Source of the DNA: an uncultured Actinomycetes bacterium
Lineage (GTDB): Bacteria > Actinomycetota > Acidimicrobiia > IMCC26256 > PALSA-555
NCBI GenBank assembly: GCA_903899845.1
Contig: CAIUKV010000079.1
Span: 1-52,829, forward strand
DNA length: 52,829 nucleotides
Direction of reading: 5' to 3'
Below are positions 32,874 through 40,505 of this stretch, in pieces (positions within the stretch are counted from its first letter, which is position 1; each line of letters opens with the position of its first letter). Made by a program: the position numbers and the translations under genes. Under the pieces are notes generated by a model. The model did not search any database. It saw nothing but the letters and a program-made list of their open reading frames with translations, and was not told where the DNA came from.

Positions 32874-33856
32874 CGGTCGAGGACCTCCGGGTTGACGAGG
32901 TTGACGGGACGGCCGCCGGCGAGGAGCTCGGCGATCCCGTCGGCGATGACCTTGGAGTGGTTGGCCTCGGTGTCGTAGGTGGCGCCCCCGATGTGGGGGG
33001 TGAGGACGACCCGGCCCATCGCGCAGAGGGGGTGGTCCACGGGGAGCTTCTCGCCCACGAAGTGGTCGAGGCCGGCGCCCCCGAGGTGGCCCGACTCCAG
33101 CGCGGCGACGAGCGCGTCGGTGTCGTGGAGCTGGGCCCGCGCCGTGTTGAGGAAGACCGCGCCCTCGGGCATGCGGGCGAACTGCTCGGCGCCGATCATC
33201 CCGGTGGTCTCGGGGGTGACCGGTGCGTGCATCGACACCACGTCGGCCGCGGCGAGGAGCTCGTCGAGGGTCGAGGTGGCGTCGGGCGCGTACGGGTCGA
33301 AGGACAGGACGGTCATGCCCAGGCCCTCGAGACGCCACTTGAGCGCCCGGCCCACCGCGCCCAGCCCGACCAGGCCGGCGGTGCGCCCGGCGACCTGCCA
33401 GGCGCGGTAGCGCTGGTAGGGGATGGTGCCGTCGCGGAAGGTCTGGCCCTCGCGGACGTCGGCGTCGGCCGGCACGATCCCGCGGTTGACCGCGAACAGC
33501 AGCGCCACGGCCAGCTCGGCGACCGCGTCGGCGTTGCGGCCGGGGGCCCGCAGCACCGGGATGCCCTTGGCCGTGGCCTGGGCGACGTCGATGTTGTTGG
33601 GGTCGCCCCGGCACGCGCCGAGCGCGACGAGGGGCAGGTCGTAGAGCGCGGTGCCGGTCACGAAGTCGGACTCGACGATCAGGATGTCGGCGCCGTGCTC
33701 GGTCACCTTGGCCGCGAGCGCGTCGCCGTCGAGGAGGCGCACCGGCTGGTGGTCGATCCAGGGGTCGAGCACGACGTCGGCGAGGCCGCGCAGGGTGTCG
33801 AGGCCCTCGCCCCGGAAGGGTGCGGTGACGTAGGCGGTGTGGTGGGGGGTGCTCAT
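32870..33856 (-). CDS. D-2-hydroxyacid dehydrogenase (SerA-like)
   Basis: NAD-dependent dehydrogenase of 328 residues. The Rossmann motif is GLVGLGAVGRALKWRL (about 162-177). Catalytic elements visible are the Arg in LNTARAQL, and the His of VVLTPHIGGATYDTEAN; the Glu position lies in the AGLDHFVGE block. The SerA-like regulatory domain is absent. It acts with the coupled class II aldolase, probably on a sugar acid such as a tetronate or a lactate derivative. Upstream lies a TGAC-N6-GTCA dyad that may control the pair. Confidence 0.87.
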   Translation of the reverse strand: MSTPHHTAYVTAPFRGEGLDTLRGLADVVLDPWIDHQPVRLLDGDALAAKVTEHGADILIVESDFVTGTALYDLPLVALGACRGDPNNIDVAQATAKGIPVLRAPGRNADAVAELAVALLFAVNRGIVPADADVREGQTFRDGTIPYQRYRAWQVAGRTAGLVGLGAVGRALKWRLEGLGMTVLSFDPYAPDATSTLDELLAAADVVSMHAPVTPETTGMIGAEQFARMPEGAVFLNTARAQLHDTDALVAALESGHLGGAGLDHFVGEKLPVDHPLCAMGRVVLTPHIGGATYDTEANHSKVIADGIAELLAGGRPVNLVNPEVLDR

Positions 33857-33877
33857 CGGCCGCAGTCTCGCACGGAC

Positions 33878-33893
33878 CTGACGGAAATGTCAG
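33878..33893. promoter_or_regulatory. Inverted repeat CTGAC-N6-GTCAG
   Basis: Perfect 5+5 dyad 22 nt upstream of the dehydrogenase ATG, overlapping the stop codon of the upstream GltB-like gene. It shares TGAC-N6-GTCA with the site at 5229-5242, so the same regulator type may bind both. Confidence 0.5.
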
Positions 33894-35434
33894 TTCGAGC
33901 CGGGCCCGTCGCCGAGGAGGCGCCCGAGGGCGGCCACGTCGGTCGGTCCCGGGCGGCCCCAGTCGGCGTCGTAGCCGAACACAGACCGGGCCGACTCGGA
34001 CCCGAAGCGGTCGTCGAGGATCTCGAGCTGCCCGGTCGTGACCAGGGCCGGGTGTGCCACCCCACAGGCCCGGCTGAGGCGCAGCAGCTCGTGGCGGAGG
34101 GCCGACAGGTAGGTCGCGCAGCGGACCGACTTGTCGGTCGGGTCGAGGCCCCGCTGGAGGCGCCGGGACTGGGTGGCGACCCCGGTCGGGCACCGGTCGG
34201 TGTGGCAGCGCTGGGCCTGGATGCAGCCGATCGAGAGCATCGCCTCCCGGCCCACGTTGACCCCGTCGCACCCGAGGGCGAAGGCGAGGAGGGCGTTGGC
34301 CGGCAGCCCGAGTCGGCCCGAGCCGAGGAACACGACGCGGTCGGTGAGGCCGGCCTCGGCGAAGATCCGGTAGACGCGGGCGAAGCCGACCTTGAACGGG
34401 AGCGCGACGTGGTCGGTGAAGACGAGCGGGCCGGCCCCCGTGCCGCCCTCGCCCCCGTCGATCACGAGGAAGTCGATGCCGCGGTCGCCCCGAGCCATGA
34501 GGCGGGCGAGGTCGTGGAAGAGGGCGTCGTCGCCGACCGCGGTCTTGATCCCGACCGGCTTGCCCGACATCTCGGCGAGCGCCTCGACGAAGTCGAGCAG
34601 CGCGTCGGCGTCACGGAACGCCGAGTGGGCCGCCGGGCTCACGCAGTCGACCCCGGCGGGCACGCCGCGCAGGGCGGCGATCTCCGGGGTGACCTTGGCC
34701 GCGGGGAGCAGCCCGCCGATCCCGGGCTTGGCCCCCTGGCTGAGCTTGACCTCGATCGCCCGGATCGTCGGCTCGGCCTCGACCACCGCTCGGAAGCGGG
34801 CGGGGTCGAAGCGCCCGGCGGCGTCGCGGCACCCGAAGTAGCCGGTGCCGATCTGCCAGATCAGATCGCCCCCGTGGCGGTGGTGCGGGGTGATGCCGCC
34901 CTCGCCGGTGCCCTGCCAGCAGCCGGCGAGCGCGGCGCCGCGGTTGAGCGACTCCACGGCGCGGCCGCTGAGCGAGCCGTAGCTCATGCTCGAGATGTTG
35001 ACCGCCGAGGTCGGGCGCCACGCGTCGCGGCGCTCGCGGGCTGCGCCGAGGACCTTGGCCATGGGGAGCCGGTCGTCGGGGTCGGCGAGGGTCGCGGGCC
35101 GGGGGGCGTCGAGCGGGAACGCGGCCTGCTTGACGATCAGGTAGTGGTTCGATCCCTCGAGGTCGTTGTCGGTGCCGAACCCGTAGTAGGCGTCGGTGCG
35201 CTTGGCCGAGGCGTAGACCCAGCGGCGGTGGTCACGGCTGAACGGCTTGTCGGAGTCGTTGTCGGTGACGATGTACTGGCGCAGCTCGGGGCCGATCGCC
35301 TCGAGCAGGTAGCGCAGGTGCCCGACGACCGGGAAGTTGCGCAGGATCGCGTGGCGGCGCTGGGTGAGGTCGTACGCCACGACCGCGACCAGCAGCCCGG
35401 CGACCCCCACGAGCACCCACAGCCACCAGTCCAC
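33890..35434 (-). CDS. FMN-binding glutamate-synthase-like protein, membrane anchored
   Basis: Protein of 514 residues related to the synthase domain of GltB. One N-terminal membrane helix (about 4-22) precedes the TIM barrel. SMSYGSLSGRAVESLNRGAALAGC, GEGGITP, EVKLSQGAKPGIGGLLPAAKVT and DGGEGGTGAGPLVFTDH are FMN/substrate motifs. The cluster Cys404, Cys410, Cys415 (CX5CX4C) matches the 3Fe-4S ligands of glutamate synthase. The glutaminase domain is absent, so it is one of the stand-alone FMN proteins of uncertain reaction. GTG start 15 nt after the acyl-CoA dehydrogenase stop; possibly co-transcribed. Confidence 0.87.
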   Translation of the reverse strand: MDWWLWVLVGVAGLLVAVVAYDLTQRRHAILRNFPVVGHLRYLLEAIGPELRQYIVTDNDSDKPFSRDHRRWVYASAKRTDAYYGFGTDNDLEGSNHYLIVKQAAFPLDAPRPATLADPDDRLPMAKVLGAARERRDAWRPTSAVNISSMSYGSLSGRAVESLNRGAALAGCWQGTGEGGITPHHRHGGDLIWQIGTGYFGCRDAAGRFDPARFRAVVEAEPTIRAIEVKLSQGAKPGIGGLLPAAKVTPEIAALRGVPAGVDCVSPAAHSAFRDADALLDFVEALAEMSGKPVGIKTAVGDDALFHDLARLMARGDRGIDFLVIDGGEGGTGAGPLVFTDHVALPFKVGFARVYRIFAEAGLTDRVVFLGSGRLGLPANALLAFALGCDGVNVGREAMLSIGCIQAQRCHTDRCPTGVATQSRRLQRGLDPTDKSVRCATYLSALRHELLRLSRACGVAHPALVTTGQLEILDDRFGSESARSVFGYDADWGRPGPTDVAALGRLLGDGPGSN

Positions 35435-35449
35435 GGTGGTCGGTCCGGG

Positions 35450-36625
35450 TCAGCCGCGCGGGAGGCCGAGCACCCGCTGGGCGATGATGTTCTTGTTGAT
35501 CTGGGTGGTGCCGCCGGCGATCGTCGCCTGGCGGCTCCCGACCCGGTCGCGCCCCCAGCGACCCGTGCCCGCGTCCGGGCCGAGCACCGCGGCGGCGACC
35601 TCGCCGATGTGCTGGTCGGTCTCGCTCCAGACCAGCTTGGCGATCGACGCCTCGGGCCCGAGGGCCCGGCCGTGGAGCTCGCCCGAGATGGCCCGCTCGG
35701 CCACGAGCTTGAGCAGCTCGGCCTCGAGGTAGACCCGGGCGAGCAGCTGGCGCAGCGCCGGCTCGTCCGCGGCGCGGCCGCCGGCGCGCCCGGGCGCCTC
35801 GCGGGCGGCGGCGAACAGATCGGCGACCTTCTGTCGGGTCCCGAGGTGGAGGCGGGCCACCCCGCCCCGCTCGTGGTTGAGCGTGGTCATCGCGACCCGC
35901 CAGCCCTCGTGCTCGGGGCCGAGGATCGCGTCGGCCGGGACCCGCACGTCGTCGAAGAACACCTCGTTGAAGTCGTGCGCGCCGGTGATGGTGATCAGGG
36001 GCCGGATCGCGATCCCGGGGGTGTGCATGTCGACGATCAGGCAGGTGATGCCCCGGTGCTTGGGCGCGTCGGGGTCGGTGCGCACGAGCAGCTCGCACCA
36101 CCGGGCGTGGTGGCCGAGGCTGGTCCAGACCTTCTGGCCGTTGATCACCCAGTGGTCACCGTCGCGCGCGGCGGTGGTGGACAGCCCGGCCAGGTCGGAG
36201 CCGGCGTCGGGCTCCGAGAACCCCTGGCACCACACCTCGTCGCCGCGCAGCATCGGGGGCAGGAGGCGGGTCTTCTGGGCCTCGGTGCCGTAGGTCATGA
36301 TCGCCGGGGCGACGTTGGGGATCCCGAGGACGTTGACCGGTCCGGGGGCGCCCGAGCGGTGCAGCTCCTCGGCCCACACGACCTGCTCCATCACCCCGGC
36401 GCCGCGACCGCCGTACTCGACCGGCCAGGCGATGGCGGCGTAGCCGGCGTCGGCGAGGCGACGGTTCCACGCCTGCGCCGCGGCCAGCTGCCCGGGCTCG
36501 TCGTAGCCGAGTCCGCCCCCGCCCAGGGCGCGGATCTCGTCGGTGACGTTGGCCTCGAGCCAGTCCCGGAACTCCTTCCGGAAGGCCTCGGCGTCGGCGG
36601 GGTAGGTGAAGTCCATAGTGGACAT
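35450..36625 (-). CDS. Acyl-CoA dehydrogenase
   Basis: Protein of about 391 residues. It has WCQGFSEPDAGSDLAGLSTTA, WVINGQKVWTSLGHHARWCELLVRTDPDAPKHRGITCLIVDM, a large C-terminal helical domain, and TIAGGTTQINKNIIAQRVLGLPRG at the end, closely parallel to the dehydrogenase near 10 kb. Three clustered starts exist (GTG 36628, ATG 36625, ATG 36616); none has a clear ribosome site, so the choice is uncertain. It lies directly downstream of a TetR gene in the same direction, which probably controls it. Substrate unknown. Confidence 0.88.
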   Translation of the reverse strand: MSTMDFTYPADAEAFRKEFRDWLEANVTDEIRALGGGGLGYDEPGQLAAAQAWNRRLADAGYAAIAWPVEYGGRGAGVMEQVVWAEELHRSGAPGPVNVLGIPNVAPAIMTYGTEAQKTRLLPPMLRGDEVWCQGFSEPDAGSDLAGLSTTAARDGDHWVINGQKVWTSLGHHARWCELLVRTDPDAPKHRGITCLIVDMHTPGIAIRPLITITGAHDFNEVFFDDVRVPADAILGPEHEGWRVAMTTLNHERGGVARLHLGTRQKVADLFAAAREAPGRAGGRAADEPALRQLLARVYLEAELLKLVAERAISGELHGRALGPEASIAKLVWSETDQHIGEVAAAVLGPDAGTGRWGRDRVGSRQATIAGGTTQINKNIIAQRVLGLPRG

Positions 36626-36629
36626 CACT
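36617..36629. promoter_or_regulatory. Short dyad AGTG-N5-CACT at the dehydrogenase start
   Basis: Inverted repeat over the start codons of the acyl-CoA dehydrogenase. It shares an AGTGAT half with the palindrome at 37212-37227, so it may be a weaker site for the TetR protein encoded between. Confidence 0.25.
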
Positions 36630-36640
36630 GTAGGGCAGGG

Positions 36641-37177
36641 TCAGGCGACGCCGAGGCGGCGGGCGGCGCGCTCGGCCGCCTCGGCCCCGGCGATCCGACG
36701 CAGCAGCAGCAGGCCGTCCGCCGCGGCGACGGTCGCCTCGGCCTCGGCCCGGCGGCGGGGTCGCGGCCCGGTGAGGCGGTCGGCGGCCCAGTCGATCCAC
36801 GCCTTGACCAGGACCGGGACGACGTCGCGGTAGGGCGCCCGGTCGGCGGCGGCGAGTCCGACCGCCTCGAAGTACAGCGCGAACACCCAGTCGACCTCGG
36901 GGTCGGCGAGGCGGGGCCAGAGGGTCCGCAGCAGCGCCCGGTGGTCGGCGCGGGGGGCGGCGACCGCCGGGGCGAGGAGGGCCTGGAGGCGGAGGCCGAG
37001 GTCGAGCAGCACCGCCTCGACCAGGGCGCCGACGGTGGGGAAGTAGTAGGCGACCATCCGGTCGCTGGCCCCGGCGGCGCGCCCCACCCGACCGTAGGTG
37101 CAGCGGTGGAGGCCCTCGGTCCGGGCCACCGTCACCGCGGCGGCGAGGATCTCGGCGCGGTCGTGGCGGTGCCCCAT
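36641..37177 (-). CDS. TetR family transcriptional regulator
   Basis: Repressor-type protein of 178 residues. The helix-turn-helix occupies about residues 6-50, with RAEILAAAVTVARTEGLHRCTYGRVGRAAGASDRMVAYYFPTVGALVEAVL being the TetR pattern (recognition helix around ASDRMVAYYF). The C-terminal ligand domain has no recognisable type. The ATG follows TAGTGT by 6 nt, a leaderless arrangement. It stands between the acyl-CoA dehydrogenase (same direction) and the divergent alpha/beta hydrolase, and probably controls both; an acyl-CoA ligand is a guess. Confidence 0.85.
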   Translation of the reverse strand: MGHRHDRAEILAAAVTVARTEGLHRCTYGRVGRAAGASDRMVAYYFPTVGALVEAVLLDLGLRLQALLAPAVAAPRADHRALLRTLWPRLADPEVDWVFALYFEAVGLAAADRAPYRDVVPVLVKAWIDWAADRLTGPRPRRRAEAEATVAAADGLLLLRRIAGAEAAERAARRLGVA

Positions 37178-37183
37178 CCGCCG

Positions 37184-37189
37184 ACACTA
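37184..37189 (-). promoter_or_regulatory. -10 hexamer TAGTGT, likely leaderless
   Basis: Minus-strand TAGTGT ends 6 nt before the TetR ATG. Confidence 0.55.
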
Positions 37190-37203
37190 TCGACGGGCTG
37201 CGC

Positions 37204-37209
37204 TACGAT
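37204..37209 (+). promoter_or_regulatory. -10 hexamer TACGAT, likely leaderless
   Basis: TACGAT ends 6 nt before the ATG of the alpha/beta hydrolase gene; no ribosome site fits between them. Confidence 0.6.
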
Positions 37210-37211
37210 TC

Positions 37212-37227
37212 TGTAATGATCACTACA
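37212..37227. promoter_or_regulatory. Palindrome TGTA-ATGATCAC-TACA over a start codon
   Basis: A 16-bp dyad with one mismatched pair (TGTAnTGATCAnTACA) that covers the transcription start region and ATG of the hydrolase gene, next to a divergent TetR gene. Likely the operator of that TetR protein. Confidence 0.6.
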
Positions 37228-38151
37228 AACAGCGGGGGGAGCGGGGAGAGCGGGGAGAGCGGGGAGAGCGGGGAGAGCGGCGGGAGCGGCGGGAGCGGCG
37301 GGAGCGGGGACGCCGACGGGTTCCGCCGCCCACCCGACCGCTGGGTCCCGGTGGCCCAGGGGGCCGTGGGCGTGCGGACCTTCGGCGCCGGACCCGACGT
37401 CGTGTTCGTCCACGGCTGGCCGGTGAGCGGCGCCACCTTCCGCCACCTGGTGCCCCTCCTCGCCCCGCACTGCACCTGTCACGTCCTCGACCTGCCCGGG
37501 GCGGGCGCGAGCCGGTTCGATCCCGCGGTCCCGGTGAGCGTTGCCGGGCACGTGGAGGCGGTCCGGGCCGTGGTCGATGCGCTCGGCCTCGCGTCGTTCG
37601 CGGTTGTGGGGCACGACAGCGGCGGGCTCATCGCCCGGCACGCGCTGGCCGACGACCCCCGGGTCCGGGCGTGGGGCCTGCTCGACACCGAGCACCCGGG
37701 CCGGCCCGGGTGGCGGTTCCGGTCCATCCTGGCCCTGCGTCGACTCCCGGCGTTGCCGCGCGTGGTCGGGGCCATGCTCGGGTGGCGCGGGCTCCGTCAC
37801 CTCGCCGTGGGCGCGGCGTTCGTCGACCGCCGCGGGCTCGACGGGGAGTTCGCCGAGTTCTTCTGCGACCCGGTGCGCCGCGACCCGGCCCGACGCACCG
37901 CGTCGGCGCAGGTCGTGCGGTCGTTCGACCTCGCCCTGGTCGACGCCCTGCCGGCGGTGCACCGGCGCATGACCGCACCGGTCCGGTTGGTGTGGGGTGC
38001 CCGGGACCCGTACTTCCCGGTGGCGGCGGCGCGCGCGATGGTGCCCACGTTCCCCGACGCGACGTTGGTGGTCGTCGACGACGCGGCCCTGTTCGTGCAC
38101 GAGGAGCAGCCGACGGCGGTGGCCGCCGCCCTTCGCCCCGTGCTGACCTGA
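37216..38151 (+). CDS. Alpha/beta hydrolase with Asp nucleophile (epoxide hydrolase/dehalogenase-like)
   Basis: Protein of 311 residues. After a Ser-Gly-Glu repeat tail (6-32) comes an alpha/beta hydrolase fold: oxyanion motif HGW (66-68), nucleophile elbow GHDSG (132-136) with Asp134 in the nucleophile position, acid WGARDPYFP, and His in FVHEEQP near the end. An Asp nucleophile is the mark of epoxide hydrolases and haloalkane dehalogenases rather than esterases. Cytoplasmic by sequence. The promoter and start codon are covered by a palindrome next to the divergent TetR gene, so expression is probably inducible. Confidence 0.83.
   Translation: MITTNSGGSGESGESGESGESGGSGGSGGSGDADGFRRPPDRWVPVAQGAVGVRTFGAGPDVVFVHGWPVSGATFRHLVPLLAPHCTCHVLDLPGAGASRFDPAVPVSVAGHVEAVRAVVDALGLASFAVVGHDSGGLIARHALADDPRVRAWGLLDTEHPGRPGWRFRSILALRRLPALPRVVGAMLGWRGLRHLAVGAAFVDRRGLDGEFAEFFCDPVRRDPARRTASAQVVRSFDLALVDALPAVHRRMTAPVRLVWGARDPYFPVAAARAMVPTFPDATLVVVDDAALFVHEEQPTAVAAALRPVLT
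37231..37311 (+). repeat. Nine 9-bp tandem repeats encoding Ser-Gly-(Gly/Glu/Asp)
   Basis: Nine consecutive 9-bp units of the form AGCGGNGNN: one AGCGGGGGG, four AGCGGGGAG, three AGCGGCGGG and one AGCGGGGAC. They encode a flexible N-terminal tail of the hydrolase. Confidence 0.95.
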
Positions 38152-38155
38152 GCGC

Positions 38156-39043
38156 TCAGTCCTCGAGGCCGCCGCGGGCGAGCTGGGCGTCCAGCTCTGC
38201 CGCCTTGCGCACGTTCTCGGCGTGGAGCTCCTCGGTCGTGCGGATCTGCCCGTCGGCCTTGAGCTCGCCCATGATGTGCACCTCGCCCAGCGTGGATGCC
38301 AGGTAGTCGGGTCCCTCGCCGGTCGGGATGAACCAGCCCGTCGGGCACATGGTGAGGATCTCGACGAACGAGAAGCCCTCGCGGCGGCGCTGGGCCTCGA
38401 ACGCCCGCCGGACCATCTTGGTGGTGCGGGCGACCGCGCCGGCGTTGTGGACCGAGCCGCGTGCGACGTAGGCCGCGCCCTCGAGCTGGGCGATGAGGTC
38501 GCCGATGAGGATCGGGTAGCCGTGGTACTCGGCGTCGCGGCCCTCGATCGTGTTCTTGGTCCGCTGCCCGAGCACGCTGGTGGCGGTCATGTGACCGCCG
38601 GTCTCGCCGAAGACGCCGTTGTTCACGAGGACCGCAGTCAGCGACTCGCCGCGGGCGGCGGTGTGCAGCACCTCCTGGAGGCCCTCGTTGACCATGTCGC
38701 CGTCGCCCTGGAGGGTGAAGACGGTCGCGTCGGGGAGCATCCGCTTGACACCGGTCGCGACCGACGGCGCCCGGCCGTGCAGGCACTGCACGAGGTCGAC
38801 GTCGACGGTGGCACCGAAGCTCGTGTAGCAGCCGATCCCGAGCGCGCACACCGCGGTGTCGACGAGCCCGAGGTCCTCGAGCGCCTCGGCGATCGCCCGG
38901 ACCGCGAGCGGCTCGCCGCACCCGGGGCACAGGTGGTGGTGGTTGGTGAGCAGCAGCGCGGGCGTCTTCGGCTCCACCACGCGCGCGCCGTCGCCGGGGG
39001 CGTGGGCGGTGTCGAGGACCGGACCGAGGGGGATCGTGCTCAC
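38156..39043 (-). CDS. 2-oxoacid:ferredoxin oxidoreductase, beta (TPP) subunit
   Basis: Protein of 295 residues that binds thiamine diphosphate and an iron-sulfur cluster. HLCPGCGEPLAVRAIAEAL holds Cys39 and Cys42. A further Cys lies in IGCYTSFG, the TPP-Mg motif is GDGD (113-116) ending in NN (141-142), and a late MCPTGW Cys can complete the cluster. With alpha, gamma and delta subunits upstream it forms a KorABCD/Vor-type enzyme that oxidises 2-oxoacids (2-oxoglutarate or branched-chain) to acyl-CoA with ferredoxin. The GTG overlaps the alpha stop by 4 nt. It is the last gene of the operon, convergent with the hydrolase at a 4-bp gap. Confidence 0.88.
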   Translation of the reverse strand: MSTIPLGPVLDTAHAPGDGARVVEPKTPALLLTNHHHLCPGCGEPLAVRAIAEALEDLGLVDTAVCALGIGCYTSFGATVDVDLVQCLHGRAPSVATGVKRMLPDATVFTLQGDGDMVNEGLQEVLHTAARGESLTAVLVNNGVFGETGGHMTATSVLGQRTKNTIEGRDAEYHGYPILIGDLIAQLEGAAYVARGSVHNAGAVARTTKMVRRAFEAQRRREGFSFVEILTMCPTGWFIPTGEGPDYLASTLGEVHIMGELKADGQIRTTEELHAENVRKAAELDAQLARGGLED

Positions 39044-40257
39044 GGCGTGACCTCCGGGGTGGGGGCGAGCTGGTGGGGGGCGGGCTCGTAGGTGAATTCC
39101 TCGTAGCCGGGGACCGGCGGCTGGGTCCGGCCCTCGTGGAGGGCCCGGATCCGCTCGCGCACCTCGTCGACGTCGAGCAGCCGGCCGAGGCCGAAGCCGG
39201 AGTGGTCGCTCGACACGCCGCCGATGAACTCGACCGGCGCGGCGCCGGCCACCGCGATGCGCACGTCGTCGACCAGCTGGCCCGACGAGATCTCGAACGA
39301 GCCCACGACCCGGGCGGTGCGGGTGGCGGCCCGGACCGCGTCGACGGGGAACGGCCACAGCGTGATCGGGCGGACCCATCCGACCCGCAGGCCCTCGTCA
39401 CGGAGCTGGGCCACGGCGTACTTCACGAACTTGGCCGGCGAGCCGAAGGCCACGACCACGGTCTCGGCGTCCTCGCAGAAGCCCGCCTCGGCCCGGGCCT
39501 CGCGCTCGACGTAGGCCATCTTCGTGGCGATGTACTGGGCCTTGCCCTCCTGACCGAAGTGGCGCTGACCGACCTTGGTCACCCCGAGCGGGGTGACGCT
39601 GCGCGACCGGCCGGTGCCGCTGCGGCTGCCGTCGACGGCCCAGTCCTTCGCCGGCAGGGGCGGGAACTCGACCCGCTCGACCGAGACGGCCTCCTGGGTG
39701 TGGGCGAGGAGGTAGTCGCCGTAGATCATCACCGGGTTGCGCCACTTGTCGGCGAGGTGGAACGCGAGCTGCACCAGCGCGACGCCCTCGCGCACGTCCT
39801 GGGGGGCGAGGACGATGTGGCGGTAGTCGCCGTGGCCACCACCCCGGGTGGCCTGGAAGTAGTCGCCCTGGCTCCGGCTCATGTTGAAGATCACGAGCGG
39901 CAGCTCGGCCAGCGTGGCCTCCGAGAACGACTCCTGCATCAGCGCGAGGCCCTGGCCGGTGGAGCCGGTCGCGGCCCGCGCCCCGGTGGCCACCGCGCCC
40001 CAGGCCATGCCCACCGCCTCGATCTCCGACTCGGCGTTGATGCACACGCCGCCGGCGTCGGGCAGCAGGGCCGCGAAGTGCTCGAGCACCTCGGTGAAGG
40101 GCGTCATCGGGTAGCCGGCGAAGAAGCGGCAGTCGGCCAGGATCGCGGCGCGCACGAGGGCCTCGGAGCCCTCCATGAGCGCGCGAGCCGAGGCTCCGGT
40201 GCTCGCGGACCCGGAGGTCGTGGTCCCGGTACTCGTGGTCCCGGTGGTCGTGGTCAT
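39040..40257 (-). CDS. 2-oxoacid:ferredoxin oxidoreductase, alpha subunit
   Basis: Protein of 405 residues. After a Thr/Ser/Gly-rich tail (2-25) comes the pyrimidine-binding domain with EGSEALVRAAILADCRFFAGYPMTPFTEVLEHFA, ESEIEAVGMAWGAVATGARAATGSTGQGLALMQESFSEA and the SRSQGDYFQATRGGGHGDYRHIVLAPQDV block. A domain with WVRPITLWPFPVDAVRAA follows. This is the standard KorA/VorB order. The low-complexity tail is absent from typical family members and is encoded by near repeats of a 15-bp unit. ATG chosen; ATGA overlap with the ferredoxin stop. Confidence 0.88.
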   Translation of the reverse strand: MTTTTGTTSTGTTTSGSASTGASARALMEGSEALVRAAILADCRFFAGYPMTPFTEVLEHFAALLPDAGGVCINAESEIEAVGMAWGAVATGARAATGSTGQGLALMQESFSEATLAELPLVIFNMSRSQGDYFQATRGGGHGDYRHIVLAPQDVREGVALVQLAFHLADKWRNPVMIYGDYLLAHTQEAVSVERVEFPPLPAKDWAVDGSRSGTGRSRSVTPLGVTKVGQRHFGQEGKAQYIATKMAYVEREARAEAGFCEDAETVVVAFGSPAKFVKYAVAQLRDEGLRVGWVRPITLWPFPVDAVRAATRTARVVGSFEISSGQLVDDVRIAVAGAAPVEFIGGVSSDHSGFGLGRLLDVDEVRERIRALHEGRTQPPVPGYEEFTYEPAPHQLAPTPEVTP

Positions 40258-40505
40258 GACGGCACCTCGTGCTCGACGGGGGTCTGGAAGCGGAAGACCT
40301 CGAAGCAGTAGTCCGGGCACACCATGAGGCAGGCGGCGCATCCGGTGCAGCCGGGGTGGAGCTCGGGGTAGTGGTAGCCCCGCTTGTTGACCGGACCCGA
40401 CATGGTGAGCACCGCGGGCGGGCACGCGGGGATGCACAGCTCGCACCCCTTGCACGACTCCACGTCGATGGTCACCGTGCCGCGGGACTTGACGACCGTG
40501 GTCAT
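40254..40505 (-). CDS. 2-oxoacid oxidoreductase delta subunit (2[4Fe-4S] ferredoxin)
   Basis: Ferredoxin-like protein of 83 residues with two 4Fe-4S binding sets: CKGCELCIPACPP (about 18-30) and CTGCAACLMVCPDYC (about 53-67). It passes electrons from the catalytic subunits to soluble ferredoxin. ATGA overlaps on both sides place it between gamma and alpha subunits in translation-coupled order. The separate small subunit is typical of the four-subunit Kor/Vor form. Confidence 0.92.
   Translation of the reverse strand: MTTVVKSRGTVTIDVESCKGCELCIPACPPAVLTMSGPVNKRGYHYPELHPGCTGCAACLMVCPDYCFEVFRFQTPVEHEVPS

Noticed and set aside
32205-34271. Single 688-residue aldolase fusion protein
   Set aside because: The upstream part is antisense-like and out of frame with the 2-hydroxyacid dehydrogenase; the ATG at 32873 with an ATGA overlap explains the gene.
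32957-37216. A 1419-codon open frame on the plus strand
   Set aside because: It runs antisense to five well-supported genes with intact motifs. Very high GC lowers stop codons in opposite frames; its product is low complexity (Gly, Arg, Val, Asp) with no domain.
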